Shown here in pieces: positions 36,914-46,690 of a stretch of 64,000 nucleotides of DNA. Origin of the DNA: an uncultured Saprospiraceae bacterium (GTDB lineage: Bacteria > Bacteroidota > Bacteroidia > Chitinophagales > Saprospiraceae); assembly GCA_943788055.1 (NCBI GenBank), contig CALSOU010000004.1:301881-365880 (forward strand), written 5' to 3'. The translations under genes were made by a program, and so were the position numbers. The notes below the pieces were generated by a model that had not been told where the DNA came from, searched no databases, and saw only the letters and a list, made by a program, of their open reading frames with translations. The first letter of the stretch is position 1. Each line of letters starts with the position of its first letter.

Positions 36914-37888
36914 ATGAACTTACCGCTAAAAATTACCATTTCTTGGCTATTCCTAATGTCTTTTTCCATCATTGGATTAAGTCAGCAATCACGCTTGGCT
37001 AGTTTGTTCATGTATAATAAGTACGATTATATTCCTGCCTATGCAGGTTTGGAAGGAAGCTTGTACATTACGGGAAATTATCGTTCGCAATGGCAGAATT
37101 TGGCATCCAACCCTGTTTCGCAGCAAGTTAATGCCCATGTTCCACTTTATTTCTTATCTGGAGCTGGTGGGATTAAGGTGCAGAATCATACTCAAGGCGC
37201 TCAGCGATTGTCGACTATGGACGTCTCCTATAATTACGTGTTGCAAGGTTCTTGGGGTTTGTTATCAGCTGGTGCTAAAGCTGGTTTATTTCAATATCGA
37301 TTGGATGGTTCAGAACTACGTACCCCAGATGGTAATTATATTGACGGCAACTTGGAACACAATGATCCTAGATTGCAAGAGGATATCAATACATCCATTG
37401 GTGCTGTATATGGACTGAGTGTCTATTTTATCAATAATTTTTTCGAGGGCGGATTAAGCATTGAACAACTTCCGAGTTACGCCACTAGATTAGGAGATGG
37501 TAGCTATGAAAAGTCTGCATTATCAAGATTTACTGGAGAGGTGCCTATCAGACTTCTTAATGGTTATGAATTGCGGCCTAGTGTAATGATACAGAGTGAT
37601 TTAGTACAAACTCAAATGGATTTTGCAGCGACAGTGTCATATACTGGCAACATTTTTGGAGGACTAGGGGTGCGCGGTTATTCTGCTAGGTCACTTGATG
37701 CAGTGATGTGTATTTTGGGGTGGCGCTTTGATAAGCAATATAGTTTAGTCTATAGTTTTGATATTGGTGTTTCTGCTTTGAGAAGTGTACATCAAGGAAC
37801 CCATGAAATACAGCTAAATTATGATTTAAATAAGAAGATCGGCGGTGGGCTTACGCCCAAAATTATTTACAACCCGCGATATATGTAA
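36914..37888 (+). CDS. porP: PorP/SprF-family protein preceding the gldKLMN cluster
   Basis: 324 aa. A signal peptide (ISWLFLMSFSIIGLSQQ) is followed by the family opening YNKYDYIPAYAGLEG and ITGNYRSQW, and a barrel ending in HEIQLNYDL. Its place directly before gldK mirrors porP-porK-porL-porM-porN of Porphyromonas, so it is the likely type IX partner, with the 11-kb gene a paralogue. PorP-type barrels anchor PorE-linked complexes at the outer membrane. The ATG at 36914 begins the signal peptide; the earlier ATG adds non-coding-looking residues. Confidence 0.88.
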   Translation: MNLPLKITISWLFLMSFSIIGLSQQSRLASLFMYNKYDYIPAYAGLEGSLYITGNYRSQWQNLASNPVSQQVNAHVPLYFLSGAGGIKVQNHTQGAQRLSTMDVSYNYVLQGSWGLLSAGAKAGLFQYRLDGSELRTPDGNYIDGNLEHNDPRLQEDINTSIGAVYGLSVYFINNFFEGGLSIEQLPSYATRLGDGSYEKSALSRFTGEVPIRLLNGYELRPSVMIQSDLVQTQMDFAATVSYTGNIFGGLGVRGYSARSLDAVMCILGWRFDKQYSLVYSFDIGVSALRSVHQGTHEIQLNYDLNKKIGGGLTPKIIYNPRYM

Positions 37889-38324
37889 TTGTATAGTGCG
37901 TTACTTTGGTTTTAACGAAAATCAATTGAAGGTTTAAATTTGAATGCTTGTGACTTTGAAGCGATAATTCTTATGTATTTTGAAATCAATACAATATTTT
38001 TGACCAAAATAATTCTAAAAAGGAATTATGTTTTACATATTTGCGACTGCGCAGCACAACTATGTTGCAAAATGCAAGACCAGCAATTCAAAAGTGAATC
38101 GAATTAAAAAGTCAATTGGTATATCTTTTGAGCGGAAGAAACAGAATCTGGTTGTTCAGATTTATTCGGTTTTTTTATCTTAGAAGGCAATATGCCAAAT
38201 AATATGCCGTTTCTAGTACTATCTAAACAAGTTTCTAAACGGCAATTTAATAAGTAAGAATTAAACATTTCGTGTGAAGACCTATGATTTTACACGGCAA
38301 TTTAACGAGGAAAAAGAGATCTAA
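37889..38324. other. Intergenic region before gldK
   Basis: No gene is seen. It holds a -7-like TATTTTTG (37995-38002), a dyad around GGCAATATGCC (near 38187), and a 12-bp direct repeat ACGGCAATTTAA at 38239-38250 and 38294-38305. A purine-rich GAGGAAAAAGAG lies just before the gldK ATG and resembles a Shine-Dalgarno site, uncommon in this phylum. Confidence 0.5.
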
Positions 38325-39563
38325 ATGAAAAGTATTATCAATTCTTTGGCACTATTTCTAATGGTGACAATGTTGTTCAGTTCATGTGGTGGCGGAGGTT
38401 ACGGTGAACTAACTGGAGTGCAAAATAGACCGTCATGGTCTGGAATCAATCCTTATGGAATGGTTTACGTACCTTCAGGGACCCTTCACATAGGTCAAAG
38501 TGATCAAGATGTGTTTAGCACAAACACACAAAGAAACAAAGTAATTTCCATTTCTGGATTTTTCATGGATGACACCGAAATCACCAATAATGAATATCGA
38601 GAATTTACAAATTGGGTTCGTGATTCAATCGCGCACACGCTCATCGGAGATTTTATAGAAGATGACTATGGTAATGAAAGTATCGATTGGGACGTAGAAG
38701 TTGATTGGGAAGACGAAACTTTAGAAGATATGTATTTCCAAGGAGATATGATGATTAACAATAAGAGAGAGCTTGATACTCGTCAATTTGTATATAAGTA
38801 CCAATGGTTGGACTGGAAAAAGGCGGCAAGTAGAGAAAATTATTCTCGCGCTTCTCTCATAAACGAAGTAGAGGTTAATATTTTCCCAGATACCTTAGTT
38901 TGGATCAGAGATTTCTCTTATTCTTACAACGAGCCTTTTACTAGAAACTATTTTTGGCATCCAGCATACGACGATTACCCAGTAGTTGGTGTAAATTGGA
39001 AGATGGCTAAAGCATTTACATTCTGGAGAACGCAACTTTGGAATAAATACAAAGATGCAGAGGTGAATACAGAAGAATTTAGATTACCAACAGAAACTGA
39101 GTGGGAATATGCTGCTAGAGGTGGAAGAAATGCTGCTCCTTACGGATGGGGTGGGTATTATGTTCGTAACCTAAAAGGTTGTTTGCTTGCAAACTTCAAA
39201 CCTGGTAGAGGGAATTATCCTGAAGATGGCGGCTTGATTACTGTAAAATCTGACCAGTATTTCCCTAACGACTACGGATTATATAATATGTCAGGAAATG
39301 TGGCTGAATGGACTGAATCAGCTTATGAGCCAAATGCTTACAGTTTCGTTCATGACTTGAATCCTGATTTGAAGTACGATGCAAAGGAAGACGATCCAAA
39401 AGCATTGAAGAGAAAGGTTATCAGAGGAGGTTCTTGGAAAGATATCTCATATTTCCTTCAGACCGGAACAAGACACTGGGAGTATCAAGACACCACTAAA
39501 TCATATGTTGGATTCAGATGTGCGCTCACATTCTTAGGTCGTTCCATAAATGATCTCAATTAA
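38325..39563 (+). CDS. gldK: Gliding/type IX secretion lipoprotein GldK (PorK)
   Basis: 412 aa. A lipoprotein signal ends at Cys21 (MLFSSCGGGG). The mature protein is a formylglycine-generating-enzyme-like (sulfatase-modifying factor) domain: MVYVPSGTLHIGQS, DDTEITNNEYREF, RLPTETEWEYAARGG and FRCALTF. GldK forms rings with GldN on the periplasmic side of the outer membrane in the type IX secretion system. It is not expected to be enzymatic. It starts the gldK-gldL-gldM-gldN run. Confidence 0.95.
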   Translation: MKSIINSLALFLMVTMLFSSCGGGGYGELTGVQNRPSWSGINPYGMVYVPSGTLHIGQSDQDVFSTNTQRNKVISISGFFMDDTEITNNEYREFTNWVRDSIAHTLIGDFIEDDYGNESIDWDVEVDWEDETLEDMYFQGDMMINNKRELDTRQFVYKYQWLDWKKAASRENYSRASLINEVEVNIFPDTLVWIRDFSYSYNEPFTRNYFWHPAYDDYPVVGVNWKMAKAFTFWRTQLWNKYKDAEVNTEEFRLPTETEWEYAARGGRNAAPYGWGGYYVRNLKGCLLANFKPGRGNYPEDGGLITVKSDQYFPNDYGLYNMSGNVAEWTESAYEPNAYSFVHDLNPDLKYDAKEDDPKALKRKVIRGGSWKDISYFLQTGTRHWEYQDTTKSYVGFRCALTFLGRSINDLN

Positions 39564-39708
39564 AATACAAAATTGAATATGATATACACAAAGCTTGATC
39601 TCTTGAACTACGGCTCAAGAGGAAGGACAGCCAGTGTAATAAATTGCTAAACTTTTCAAATTAACAATATCGCGTAAGCGAGTTTTACTAATCACTAAAT
39701 GTACTAAA

Positions 39709-40287
39709 ATGAGTTTTATAAAATCTAAAGGCTTTAAGTATCTAAAGAATTTCATAATTGGTGTAGGTGCCGCAGTCGTAATGGTCGGGGCACTATTCAA
39801 AATTATGAGTTGGGAAGGTGCAGACTACATGTTGATTGCTGGGCTATGTACTGAGGCTTTTTTATTCTTATTACTAGGTATATTACCTCCAGAAAAAGAT
39901 TATTATTGGGAGAAGCTTTACCCAGGTTTAGAGAGTTATCAATCTCAAATTGCACCTTTAACAGCTGGTGAATCAGCAGCAAGAAAAGAGTTAGATGCTG
40001 AGGTGGTAGAAGGAAAGCTAGGTGGAATGTTAGATGAATTACAAAGCATGTCAAAAAGCTTAGGTTCATTAAAAGCACTTCAAGAAGTTGACTTTTCTGA
40101 AACAAGTGAGCAATTTAAAACTATGAATAGTTTTTATAGCAGAATGAATGACGCTATGCAAACTCTGACTGACACTGTAGAGGATACAGCTATGTACAAA
40201 GAAAATATGTCTTCTTTGAATAGAAATTTGAATTCTTTGAATTCTGTTTACGGAAATGTTTTGAATGCATTTTCAGTAAAAGAGTAG
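39709..40287 (+). CDS. gldL: Type IX secretion motor protein GldL (PorL)
   Basis: 192 aa. Two membrane helices (about residues 15-33 and 40-57) precede a cytoplasmic coiled-coil tail (LDELQSMSKSLGSLKAL). GldL forms the stator-like pentamer around GldM that uses the proton gradient. The key membrane glutamate is present at Glu49 (AGLCTEAFLFLLLG), the position known from Flavobacterium GldL. It lies 145 bases after gldK and 46 before gldM. Confidence 0.95.
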   Translation: MSFIKSKGFKYLKNFIIGVGAAVVMVGALFKIMSWEGADYMLIAGLCTEAFLFLLLGILPPEKDYYWEKLYPGLESYQSQIAPLTAGESAARKELDAEVVEGKLGGMLDELQSMSKSLGSLKALQEVDFSETSEQFKTMNSFYSRMNDAMQTLTDTVEDTAMYKENMSSLNRNLNSLNSVYGNVLNAFSVKE

Positions 40288-40333
40288 ATTCAAATTTTTT
40301 GTAAAGCTTATTTTCTAAAAAAAAAAAATATAA

Positions 40334-41920
40334 ATGTCAATACCAAAGGAACCGCGCCAACTCATGATCAATATCATGTACTTGGTGCTTACCGCACTAC
40401 TTGCCTTGAATGTTTCTGCTGAAATATTCAATGCCTTTAAAATTGTTGATAAGGGTCTTGAGAAATCTAATGAAGCATTGGATAGTCAGAATGCTGCATT
40501 ACCTGCATCAATTAAGAGTAGTGCAAAGAGAGACTCAAAGTTACAGATCTATGCTGATCGTACTGATACAGTTGTATCCATTGCCGAAGAAGCGTCTGCA
40601 TTCTTGGATGATATTATTGTTACCCTAATCGATGACACTGGAAATAAAAACGGGATGATTGATGACGGAGACTACGTCATGAAGGAAGGTGTAAGAAAAG
40701 ACTTGATTGGTAAAAAGAATAAAGATTATGCAACACGAGTATTATTCTATGCTGGTAAGGGTGCAGAGATTAAGGAATTTCTAGAAACTACTAAAGATAA
40801 ATTTGCTTCTATGGTCGACGCTGAAGAGCGTGATTCTATTTTTAGCTCTCTTGCCATAGAGATCGATGATGAAACTTGGAGAATTAAGAAAAAATCAAGT
40901 TGGTCAGAAATGAACTTTAAGCAAATGCCAGTTCAAGCTATCATACCTATTTTCAGAAAGTACATTAATGATATTAAATCTTCTGAGGCGACAGTCATGA
41001 ATTATTTGGCAAGTAAGGTGGGACTTGTTGATGAAGTTGTAATGAATCAATTCAATGTTACTGCATCTCCTAAGAAGTCATATATAATTAAAGGAGATCC
41101 TTATGAGGCTGAAATTTTCTTAACTGCTTTCGCAGGAGAAAGTTCGAAAACTGGGATTAGTATTAATGTTGGTGGAAGAAATCTGCCCATCAATGAAGAT
41201 GGAAAGGCTCTTTACAAAACAACTCCTGCGACCTTAGGTGAGAAAAAGTATAATGCAACGATTAGTGTAACTAATCCAGTAACGGGAGAAGTCAAGTCTT
41301 ATGAGAACACATTCTCATACGAAGTTGGTGAAAGATCTCTTACTGTTTCTGCTTCCAAAATGAATGTATTCTACATCGGTGTACCTAACCCGATCGAGGT
41401 TGCTGCAGCAGGAGTTAATTCCAATGACATCAAAGTATCTATGGGTGGTTCCGGAGGAGGAACAATCAATAAAAACAGTGATGGTACATATACAGTTAAT
41501 GTATTGAGACCTACGAAGAAAGGTGAGTTTGCAAAAGTAAATGTAAACGCTCCCGGTCTAGATGGTTCTCGTGATTTCCGTGTAAAAAGAATTCCAGATC
41601 CAGTGGCTAAATTGTCTGGAACTAGAGGTGGATCAATGAGTAACGGTGAGTTTAAAGCCCAACAAGGAGTTTTTGCCATTCTAGAAAACTTTGATTTCGA
41701 AGCAAAGTGCAATGTTACTGGTTACAGAGTCGTGCGTTCTGCAAGAAGAAAAGACCCTGTAGTAGCTGTTAACGGTGGTGGTAGATATACTGCTGAATCT
41801 ATGAGAGTAATTCAGCAAGCTACACCTGGAGACAGATTCTATTTTGAGAATATTAAATGTAAATGTCCAGGTGACCCGGGTCCTCGAGATTTAGGAAGTA
41901 TGTCATTTATCATTAAGTAA
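40334..41920 (+). CDS. gldM: Type IX secretion protein GldM (PorM)
   Basis: 528 aa. A single N-terminal membrane helix (LINIMYLVLTALLALNVSAEIF region) with Arg8, matching the conserved Arg that pairs with the GldL glutamate, is followed by four periplasmic domains ending in the family's C-terminal KCKCPGDPGPRDLGSMSF. GldM spans the periplasm to reach the GldK/GldN ring and transmits motor force. Confidence 0.95.
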   Translation: MSIPKEPRQLMINIMYLVLTALLALNVSAEIFNAFKIVDKGLEKSNEALDSQNAALPASIKSSAKRDSKLQIYADRTDTVVSIAEEASAFLDDIIVTLIDDTGNKNGMIDDGDYVMKEGVRKDLIGKKNKDYATRVLFYAGKGAEIKEFLETTKDKFASMVDAEERDSIFSSLAIEIDDETWRIKKKSSWSEMNFKQMPVQAIIPIFRKYINDIKSSEATVMNYLASKVGLVDEVVMNQFNVTASPKKSYIIKGDPYEAEIFLTAFAGESSKTGISINVGGRNLPINEDGKALYKTTPATLGEKKYNATISVTNPVTGEVKSYENTFSYEVGERSLTVSASKMNVFYIGVPNPIEVAAAGVNSNDIKVSMGGSGGGTINKNSDGTYTVNVLRPTKKGEFAKVNVNAPGLDGSRDFRVKRIPDPVAKLSGTRGGSMSNGEFKAQQGVFAILENFDFEAKCNVTGYRVVRSARRKDPVVAVNGGGRYTAESMRVIQQATPGDRFYFENIKCKCPGDPGPRDLGSMSFIIK

Positions 41921-41940
41921 AAAGAGATAAAGCATAAGAG

Positions 41941-42813
41941 ATGAAAAATAGCAAATTAAAATTTTTATACACGTTCCTTTTTGTAGCTTTAAGCTTAGGT
42001 GCATTTGCGCAAGAAGCAGAGGTGATTACAGAGTCGACTGAACCTGATGATGAAAAGTACCTTGACGGAATCGTTCAAAAGACTTTGACAGTTGAAAGTA
42101 GGGTATTACCTTGGGAACCAATTCGCGAAGCGGATGTTGCTTGGGAGAAGAGAATTTGGAGAGTTATTGATACTCGTGAGAAAATGAATCTAGCTTTTAG
42201 ATATCCTGAAAAGCCATTTGTTATGTTGCTTAAAGATCTTGCAGAAAATGGCGATCTTGTTGTTTTTCGTGATGAGAAATTCAGTGAAAAACTCGATGCT
42301 GAAGCATTGCAAAATATTTTTTCTAGACCTGATACAATTACTCGTTTGGATTACGAGACTTATGAGCAGACAATAGAGATTGTGACAGTCGATATCAACC
42401 CTGAGGATATTAACAGATTCCGTGTAAAGGAAATTTGGTTTTTCGATGAAGAGGTTTCAAGATTGAGAGTTAGAATTCTTGGGATTGCTCCGATTAAGGA
42501 GACTTATGACGAGATCACTGGTGAGTTTAAGTATGAAGAGCCATTGTTCTGGGTTTACTATCCAGCAGTTAGAGAAGCATTTAATAAGAATAGGGTGTTT
42601 AACGACGCCAACGATGCTGCTCCGACGACATGGTATGATTTATTTGAGTCACGTAACTTCTCTAGCTATATTTACAAAATGAGTAACGTAAATGATATGC
42701 GCGTAAAGGATTATTTTGAAACTTCAGCTAATCCTGGAATCGATATGTTATTGGAATCACAGAGAATAAAAGATGAGTTGTTCAATTTTGAACACGATCT
42801 ATGGGCATATTAA
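41941..42813 (+). CDS. gldN: Type IX secretion protein GldN (PorN)
   Basis: 290 aa. A signal peptide (FLYTFLFVALSLGAFAQ) is followed by the typical RVLPWEPIREADVAWEKRIW and the C-terminal IDMLLESQRIKDELFNFEHDL. GldN binds GldK to build the periplasmic ring. It lies 21 bases after gldM and a strong terminator follows, ending the operon. Confidence 0.95.
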   Translation: MKNSKLKFLYTFLFVALSLGAFAQEAEVITESTEPDDEKYLDGIVQKTLTVESRVLPWEPIREADVAWEKRIWRVIDTREKMNLAFRYPEKPFVMLLKDLAENGDLVVFRDEKFSEKLDAEALQNIFSRPDTITRLDYETYEQTIEIVTVDINPEDINRFRVKEIWFFDEEVSRLRVRILGIAPIKETYDEITGEFKYEEPLFWVYYPAVREAFNKNRVFNDANDAAPTTWYDLFESRNFSSYIYKMSNVNDMRVKDYFETSANPGIDMLLESQRIKDELFNFEHDLWAY

Positions 42814-42839
42814 CTATATGCTAAGTATGATAAATTTAG

Positions 42840-42869
42840 AGCTCGAGGATTATTTCTCGAGCTTTTTTT
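42840..42869 (+). terminator. Rho-independent terminator of the gldKLMN operon
   Basis: Stem AGCTCGAG/CTCGAGCT with an 8-base loop runs straight into TTTTTTTA. Confidence 0.9.
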
Positions 42870-42966
42870 ATGTCGGCCTATACAACCCAATCAGACCCTT
42901 CAATATTAAGTACTCGCTTATTTGAAGAGTACACAACTATCTTTTTATACTTTTCGTTTTAACCAT

Positions 42967-44445
42967 ATGTTCCGTAGAAATTATCTTTTATTTTTTGTTT
43001 TAGTAGGACTATGCATTCTGATATTTGATTCGTGTTTTAATCAAGTTATTAGAACTGATAGTGATACTTTTTTAGAGTTCAGTAAAGACACGCTGGCTTT
43101 TGATACCGTATTTACAAGTTTGGGTTCTGCTACAAGGAGAATGAAGGTATACAACCCATACAATGACGCTGTGGTAATTGAGAAAGTAATGCTTGAAAAC
43201 CTAGCTGACGACTTCTTTAGGCTAAATATTGATGGTTTAGCAGCCAACGTTCATGAAAATGTTGAAATAGCTGGTGGAGACAGTATTTATATTTTTGCTG
43301 AAGTAACTGTGGATCCTGATATGCCCTTGAGTGATTCACCATTTGTTGTTGAGGACTTCATACGGTTTTCGATTAATGGCAATAATCAATCGGTTCTGCT
43401 TTCTGCATGGGGTCAAAATGCAAATTATATTCCAAACAATAATAACAGAGGTGGTCAAGCTTTACTCTCTTGCGATTTTGGTCAAGTAGTCTTCGATGAT
43501 CCAAAGCCGTATGTGATCTATGGTGTTCTGTTAATTGATAGTTGTGAACTAGTTATTCCTGCCGGAACTGATGTTTATGTGCATGGTGGAGTTGTAAATA
43601 CGGACAATGGCGCCTACAATGATGGGATAATTGTCGTTCTTGAGAATGGGAGAATTACAGTTAATGGTACTGTTGATGAGCCGGTCGTTATCCAAGGAGA
43701 TAGGTTGGAGCAAGAGTACGATGATCTTCCAGGACAGTGGGCTGGCATTATTGTAAATGATCTCTCACGTAATTCGGTGTTTAAGAATACGATTGTCAAG
43801 AATTCGATATTCGGCGTCAGAGTTGATTCCTTAGCGGAAGCTAGATTTGAGCAATGTCAGTTTTATAATCAAATTTCAAGTGGTATAGTAGGATTTCATG
43901 CAGATGAGATCTACGCCGAAAATTGTCTTTTTTATAATGCAGGAGGAGCAACCGTAACATTAGCTTACGGCGGAAAGTTTACACTTAATTATTGTACAAT
44001 GGCAAGTTTCGATTCTGGTGGTTCAGCCCTAGCTGTTTCCAACTTTCGATGTTTGGAACCCACTTGTTTACAAGGCTTACTTTTCAACCCTGTTAATTTG
44101 ACAATGAACAACTGCGTTATGATAGGAGATGGACAAGATGAAGTTATTTTTAATGATCGTAGTGAAGAAGATGATTTTGAATATCAACTGGATCATTGTA
44201 TCGTTCAAGTAGACGAATTACTTGAGGTCGTTGACTTTGCTAATTTCTTTGAAAACTGTTCTGACTGTCTTAATGTGACGGTCCAAGATACCGTTTTCAA
44301 TGACGTTCAAGCTTTTGATTTCAGATTAGACTCTATGTCTATTGCTTTAGATAGAGCTATACCCATTATGGGGATAGATGTTGATATCATTGGTAGGTCT
44401 AGAAATCCTGTTATGCCTGATCCAGGTTGCTATGAATTTGATTAG
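42967..44445 (+). CDS. Right-handed parallel beta-helix lipoprotein
   Basis: 492 aa. A lipoprotein signal ends at Cys23 (LCILIFDSC). Residues about 40-150 form a beta-sandwich (TVFTSLGSATRRMKVYNP), then a parallel beta-helix with short repeats (FKNTIVKNSIFGVRV, FEQCQFYNQ, AENCLFYNAGG, LNYCTMASF). No lyase motif is evident; it could be a surface glycan-binding or structural protein. The ATG at 42967 is preferred; a near -7 box (TACTTTTC, 42947-42954) sits just upstream, so the TTG at 42922 is unlikely. Confidence 0.82.
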   Translation: MFRRNYLLFFVLVGLCILIFDSCFNQVIRTDSDTFLEFSKDTLAFDTVFTSLGSATRRMKVYNPYNDAVVIEKVMLENLADDFFRLNIDGLAANVHENVEIAGGDSIYIFAEVTVDPDMPLSDSPFVVEDFIRFSINGNNQSVLLSAWGQNANYIPNNNNRGGQALLSCDFGQVVFDDPKPYVIYGVLLIDSCELVIPAGTDVYVHGGVVNTDNGAYNDGIIVVLENGRITVNGTVDEPVVIQGDRLEQEYDDLPGQWAGIIVNDLSRNSVFKNTIVKNSIFGVRVDSLAEARFEQCQFYNQISSGIVGFHADEIYAENCLFYNAGGATVTLAYGGKFTLNYCTMASFDSGGSALAVSNFRCLEPTCLQGLLFNPVNLTMNNCVMIGDGQDEVIFNDRSEEDDFEYQLDHCIVQVDELLEVVDFANFFENCSDCLNVTVQDTVFNDVQAFDFRLDSMSIALDRAIPIMGIDVDIIGRSRNPVMPDPGCYEFD

Positions 44446-44453
44446 GTATCGTT

Positions 44454-46625
44454 CTATGATATTTTGCCCCAAGCCTTAAATCGGGTTCCAAGTTTCTCGG
44501 AATAACGCATAATTAGCCTATGCTCAGGTTTCGCCAACTTCGGATCATCAGCGATCAGGTCAAGTGCATCTATTCTAGCAGCATTGAGTATGTCTCGGTC
44601 AGCAGCAAGGTTTACAAGTGCCAAATCCATCAGTCCAGATTGCTGTGTCCCATCTATGTTTCCCGGTCCTCTTAGTTTCATATCTGCTTCAGCAATCTCG
44701 AAACCATCGTTAGTCCGAACCATTGTTGCAATACGTTCCTTTGCTTCTTTGGATAGTTTGAAGCTAGTTGCAAGAATACAATAAGACTTCGCGGCACCCC
44801 GACCAACTCGTCCTCTTAGCTGATGCAATTGCGACAAGCCAAATCTTTCAGCATTTTCGATAATCATAACAGAGGCGTTAGGTACATTGACTCCAACTTC
44901 GATGACGGTTGTGGCAACCATTATATTTGTTTCTCCTCGCACGAAACGTTGCATTTCCATGTCTTTGTCCTTGGGTTTCATCCTACCATGTACAATACTT
45001 ATCTGGTAGTCAGGACGAGGAAAGAATTCAAGTAGACGATCGTATCCATTCTGAAGATTTTGAAGATCTAAGGTTTCTGATTCTTCAATCAGTGGGTAAA
45101 CGACATAAATCTGTCGGCCTAGCTTAATTTCTTCGCGCATGAATTCCATAATCTTGCCTCGGTAGGTTTCACTTTTATGTAAAGTAGTAACTGGCTTTCT
45201 ACCAGGTGGAAGTTCATCTATAACACTTATGTCTAGATCACCATATACGGTCATTGCAAGTGTCCGTGGTATAGGAGTTGCTGTCATAACCAGGATATGT
45301 GGAGGAAATTCCTTCGACTTAGACCATAACTTACTCCTTTGTTTGACACCGAAGCGATGTTGCTCGTCTATAATGGCAAGTCCAAGATTATTGAAGATAA
45401 CTGGATCCTCGATAAGTGCATGTGTACCCACTAGAATATGAATCTCACCAGCTGCTAGTCGTTCTAGTAGTATCTTACGTTTTTTACCTTTTACCGATCC
45501 GGAGAGAAAAGCCACTTCTATACCTAATCCTTCAATATATTCTGTAAAAGCTATATGGTGCTGACTAGCCAATATTTCTGTCGGAGCCATAACACAAGCT
45601 TGAAAATCATTATCAAGTGCCATAAGACTCGAAATCAAAGCTACCATGGTTTTACCACTTCCGACATCTCCTTGCAGTAGTCGATTCATTTGCTTTCCTG
45701 CCTTTAAGTCGCGACGAATTTCCTTTATAACGCGTTTCTGTGCATTGGTAAGTTCGAACGGTAATTTTGTAGAGTAGAAAGTATTGAAGTAAGGTCCGAT
45801 TTGACCAAAAATATGCCCCTTGAAGTTAATTTTTCTCCAAGCTTTATTTTGCGCTAAATGCAGTTGAAAGTAGAATAGCTCTTCATATTTAATCCTTCTT
45901 CGTGCTGCCTCCATCATTCTTTGCGAACTTGGAAGATGTATGCCAATAATAGCCTCGTACCGCGATACTAGTCTATATTTTTGAAGTAATTCAGAAGGAA
46001 GGTTTTCTGGAATATCGGATGGTCTTAGTCGTTGGAGTATATCAGTTACTATATTTCGTCTAAAGCGATTATCAAGGTTTCGATTGTTTAGTTTCTCCGT
46101 GCTGGAGTAAACAGGTGCAAACTGTCCACCTGGCTTTGCCTCATATTCCTTGAGTAGTTCTAGCTCAGGATGAGCCATTGTTCTCTTACCACCATAGACA
46201 CTGATACGGCCATTAACAACGTATTCTTTATGAACTTGTACTATAGCGTTGATCGCTTGAATTCCTTTGAACCATACGAGTTCAATGAACCCCGAGGAGT
46301 CCTTCAATATGCAGACAATACGTTTTGAACGCTGTCCTTTTATCAATTCCTTGCTAAAGATCGTTCCCTTCAGTTGGATTGAAACGCCATTATCTTTAGC
46401 ATCCTTTATCTTGTAAAAGGTTGTACGGTCTTCATAACGGAATGGGAAATGAAGCAGTGCATCACCGAAAGTATGTATTCCAAGTTCCTTTTTGAGCAAG
46501 TCTGCTCTTTGGGGCCCGACCCCTTTAATGAACTCTATTGAACTATTCAGCGTATGACTTGTAAGCTTCAAGGGAATGTTTTGTGTAAAATTATCAATTG
46601 TAGGATGTTTTTCAGAGTATTTCAA
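44454..46625 (-). CDS. recG: ATP-dependent DNA helicase RecG
   Basis: 723 aa. A wedge/OB domain (VGPQRADLLKKELGIHTFGD, then the OB fold with VSIQLKGTIFSKE) precedes two RecA-like helicase lobes: Walker A GDVGSGKTM, the DEQHRFGV box, MTATPIPRT, and the C-terminal QLRGRVGRG. The TRG-like element and final FKAW segment are present. It remodels stalled replication forks and Holliday junctions. It is divergent from rbfA with a 65-base gap. Confidence 0.96.
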   Translation of the reverse strand: MKYSEKHPTIDNFTQNIPLKLTSHTLNSSIEFIKGVGPQRADLLKKELGIHTFGDALLHFPFRYEDRTTFYKIKDAKDNGVSIQLKGTIFSKELIKGQRSKRIVCILKDSSGFIELVWFKGIQAINAIVQVHKEYVVNGRISVYGGKRTMAHPELELLKEYEAKPGGQFAPVYSSTEKLNNRNLDNRFRRNIVTDILQRLRPSDIPENLPSELLQKYRLVSRYEAIIGIHLPSSQRMMEAARRRIKYEELFYFQLHLAQNKAWRKINFKGHIFGQIGPYFNTFYSTKLPFELTNAQKRVIKEIRRDLKAGKQMNRLLQGDVGSGKTMVALISSLMALDNDFQACVMAPTEILASQHHIAFTEYIEGLGIEVAFLSGSVKGKKRKILLERLAAGEIHILVGTHALIEDPVIFNNLGLAIIDEQHRFGVKQRSKLWSKSKEFPPHILVMTATPIPRTLAMTVYGDLDISVIDELPPGRKPVTTLHKSETYRGKIMEFMREEIKLGRQIYVVYPLIEESETLDLQNLQNGYDRLLEFFPRPDYQISIVHGRMKPKDKDMEMQRFVRGETNIMVATTVIEVGVNVPNASVMIIENAERFGLSQLHQLRGRVGRGAAKSYCILATSFKLSKEAKERIATMVRTNDGFEIAEADMKLRGPGNIDGTQQSGLMDLALVNLAADRDILNAARIDALDLIADDPKLAKPEHRLIMRYSEKLGTRFKAWGKIS

Positions 46626-46652
46626 TCTTAATTGAAGTCGAAAACATATTTT

Positions 46653-46685
46653 TTTGAATGTTTAAACTGATTAGTGCTAATTTTG
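46653..46685 (+). promoter_or_regulatory. Full Bacteroidetes promoter of rbfA
   Basis: TTTG (46653-46656), a 21-base spacer and TAATTTTG (46678-46685) fit the consensus exactly. The box ends 5 bases before the ATG at 46691, which indicates a leaderless message and rules out the upstream ATG at 46658. Confidence 0.65.
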
Positions 46686-46690
46686 TAAAC

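Noticed and set aside
44584..45441. Plus-strand open frames opposite recG
   Set aside because: Shadows of the recG helicase domain; no start signal or family match.
46658..46690. Upstream ATG for rbfA
   Set aside because: It lies upstream of the -7 box of a full promoter; the ATG at 46691 fits the family start.
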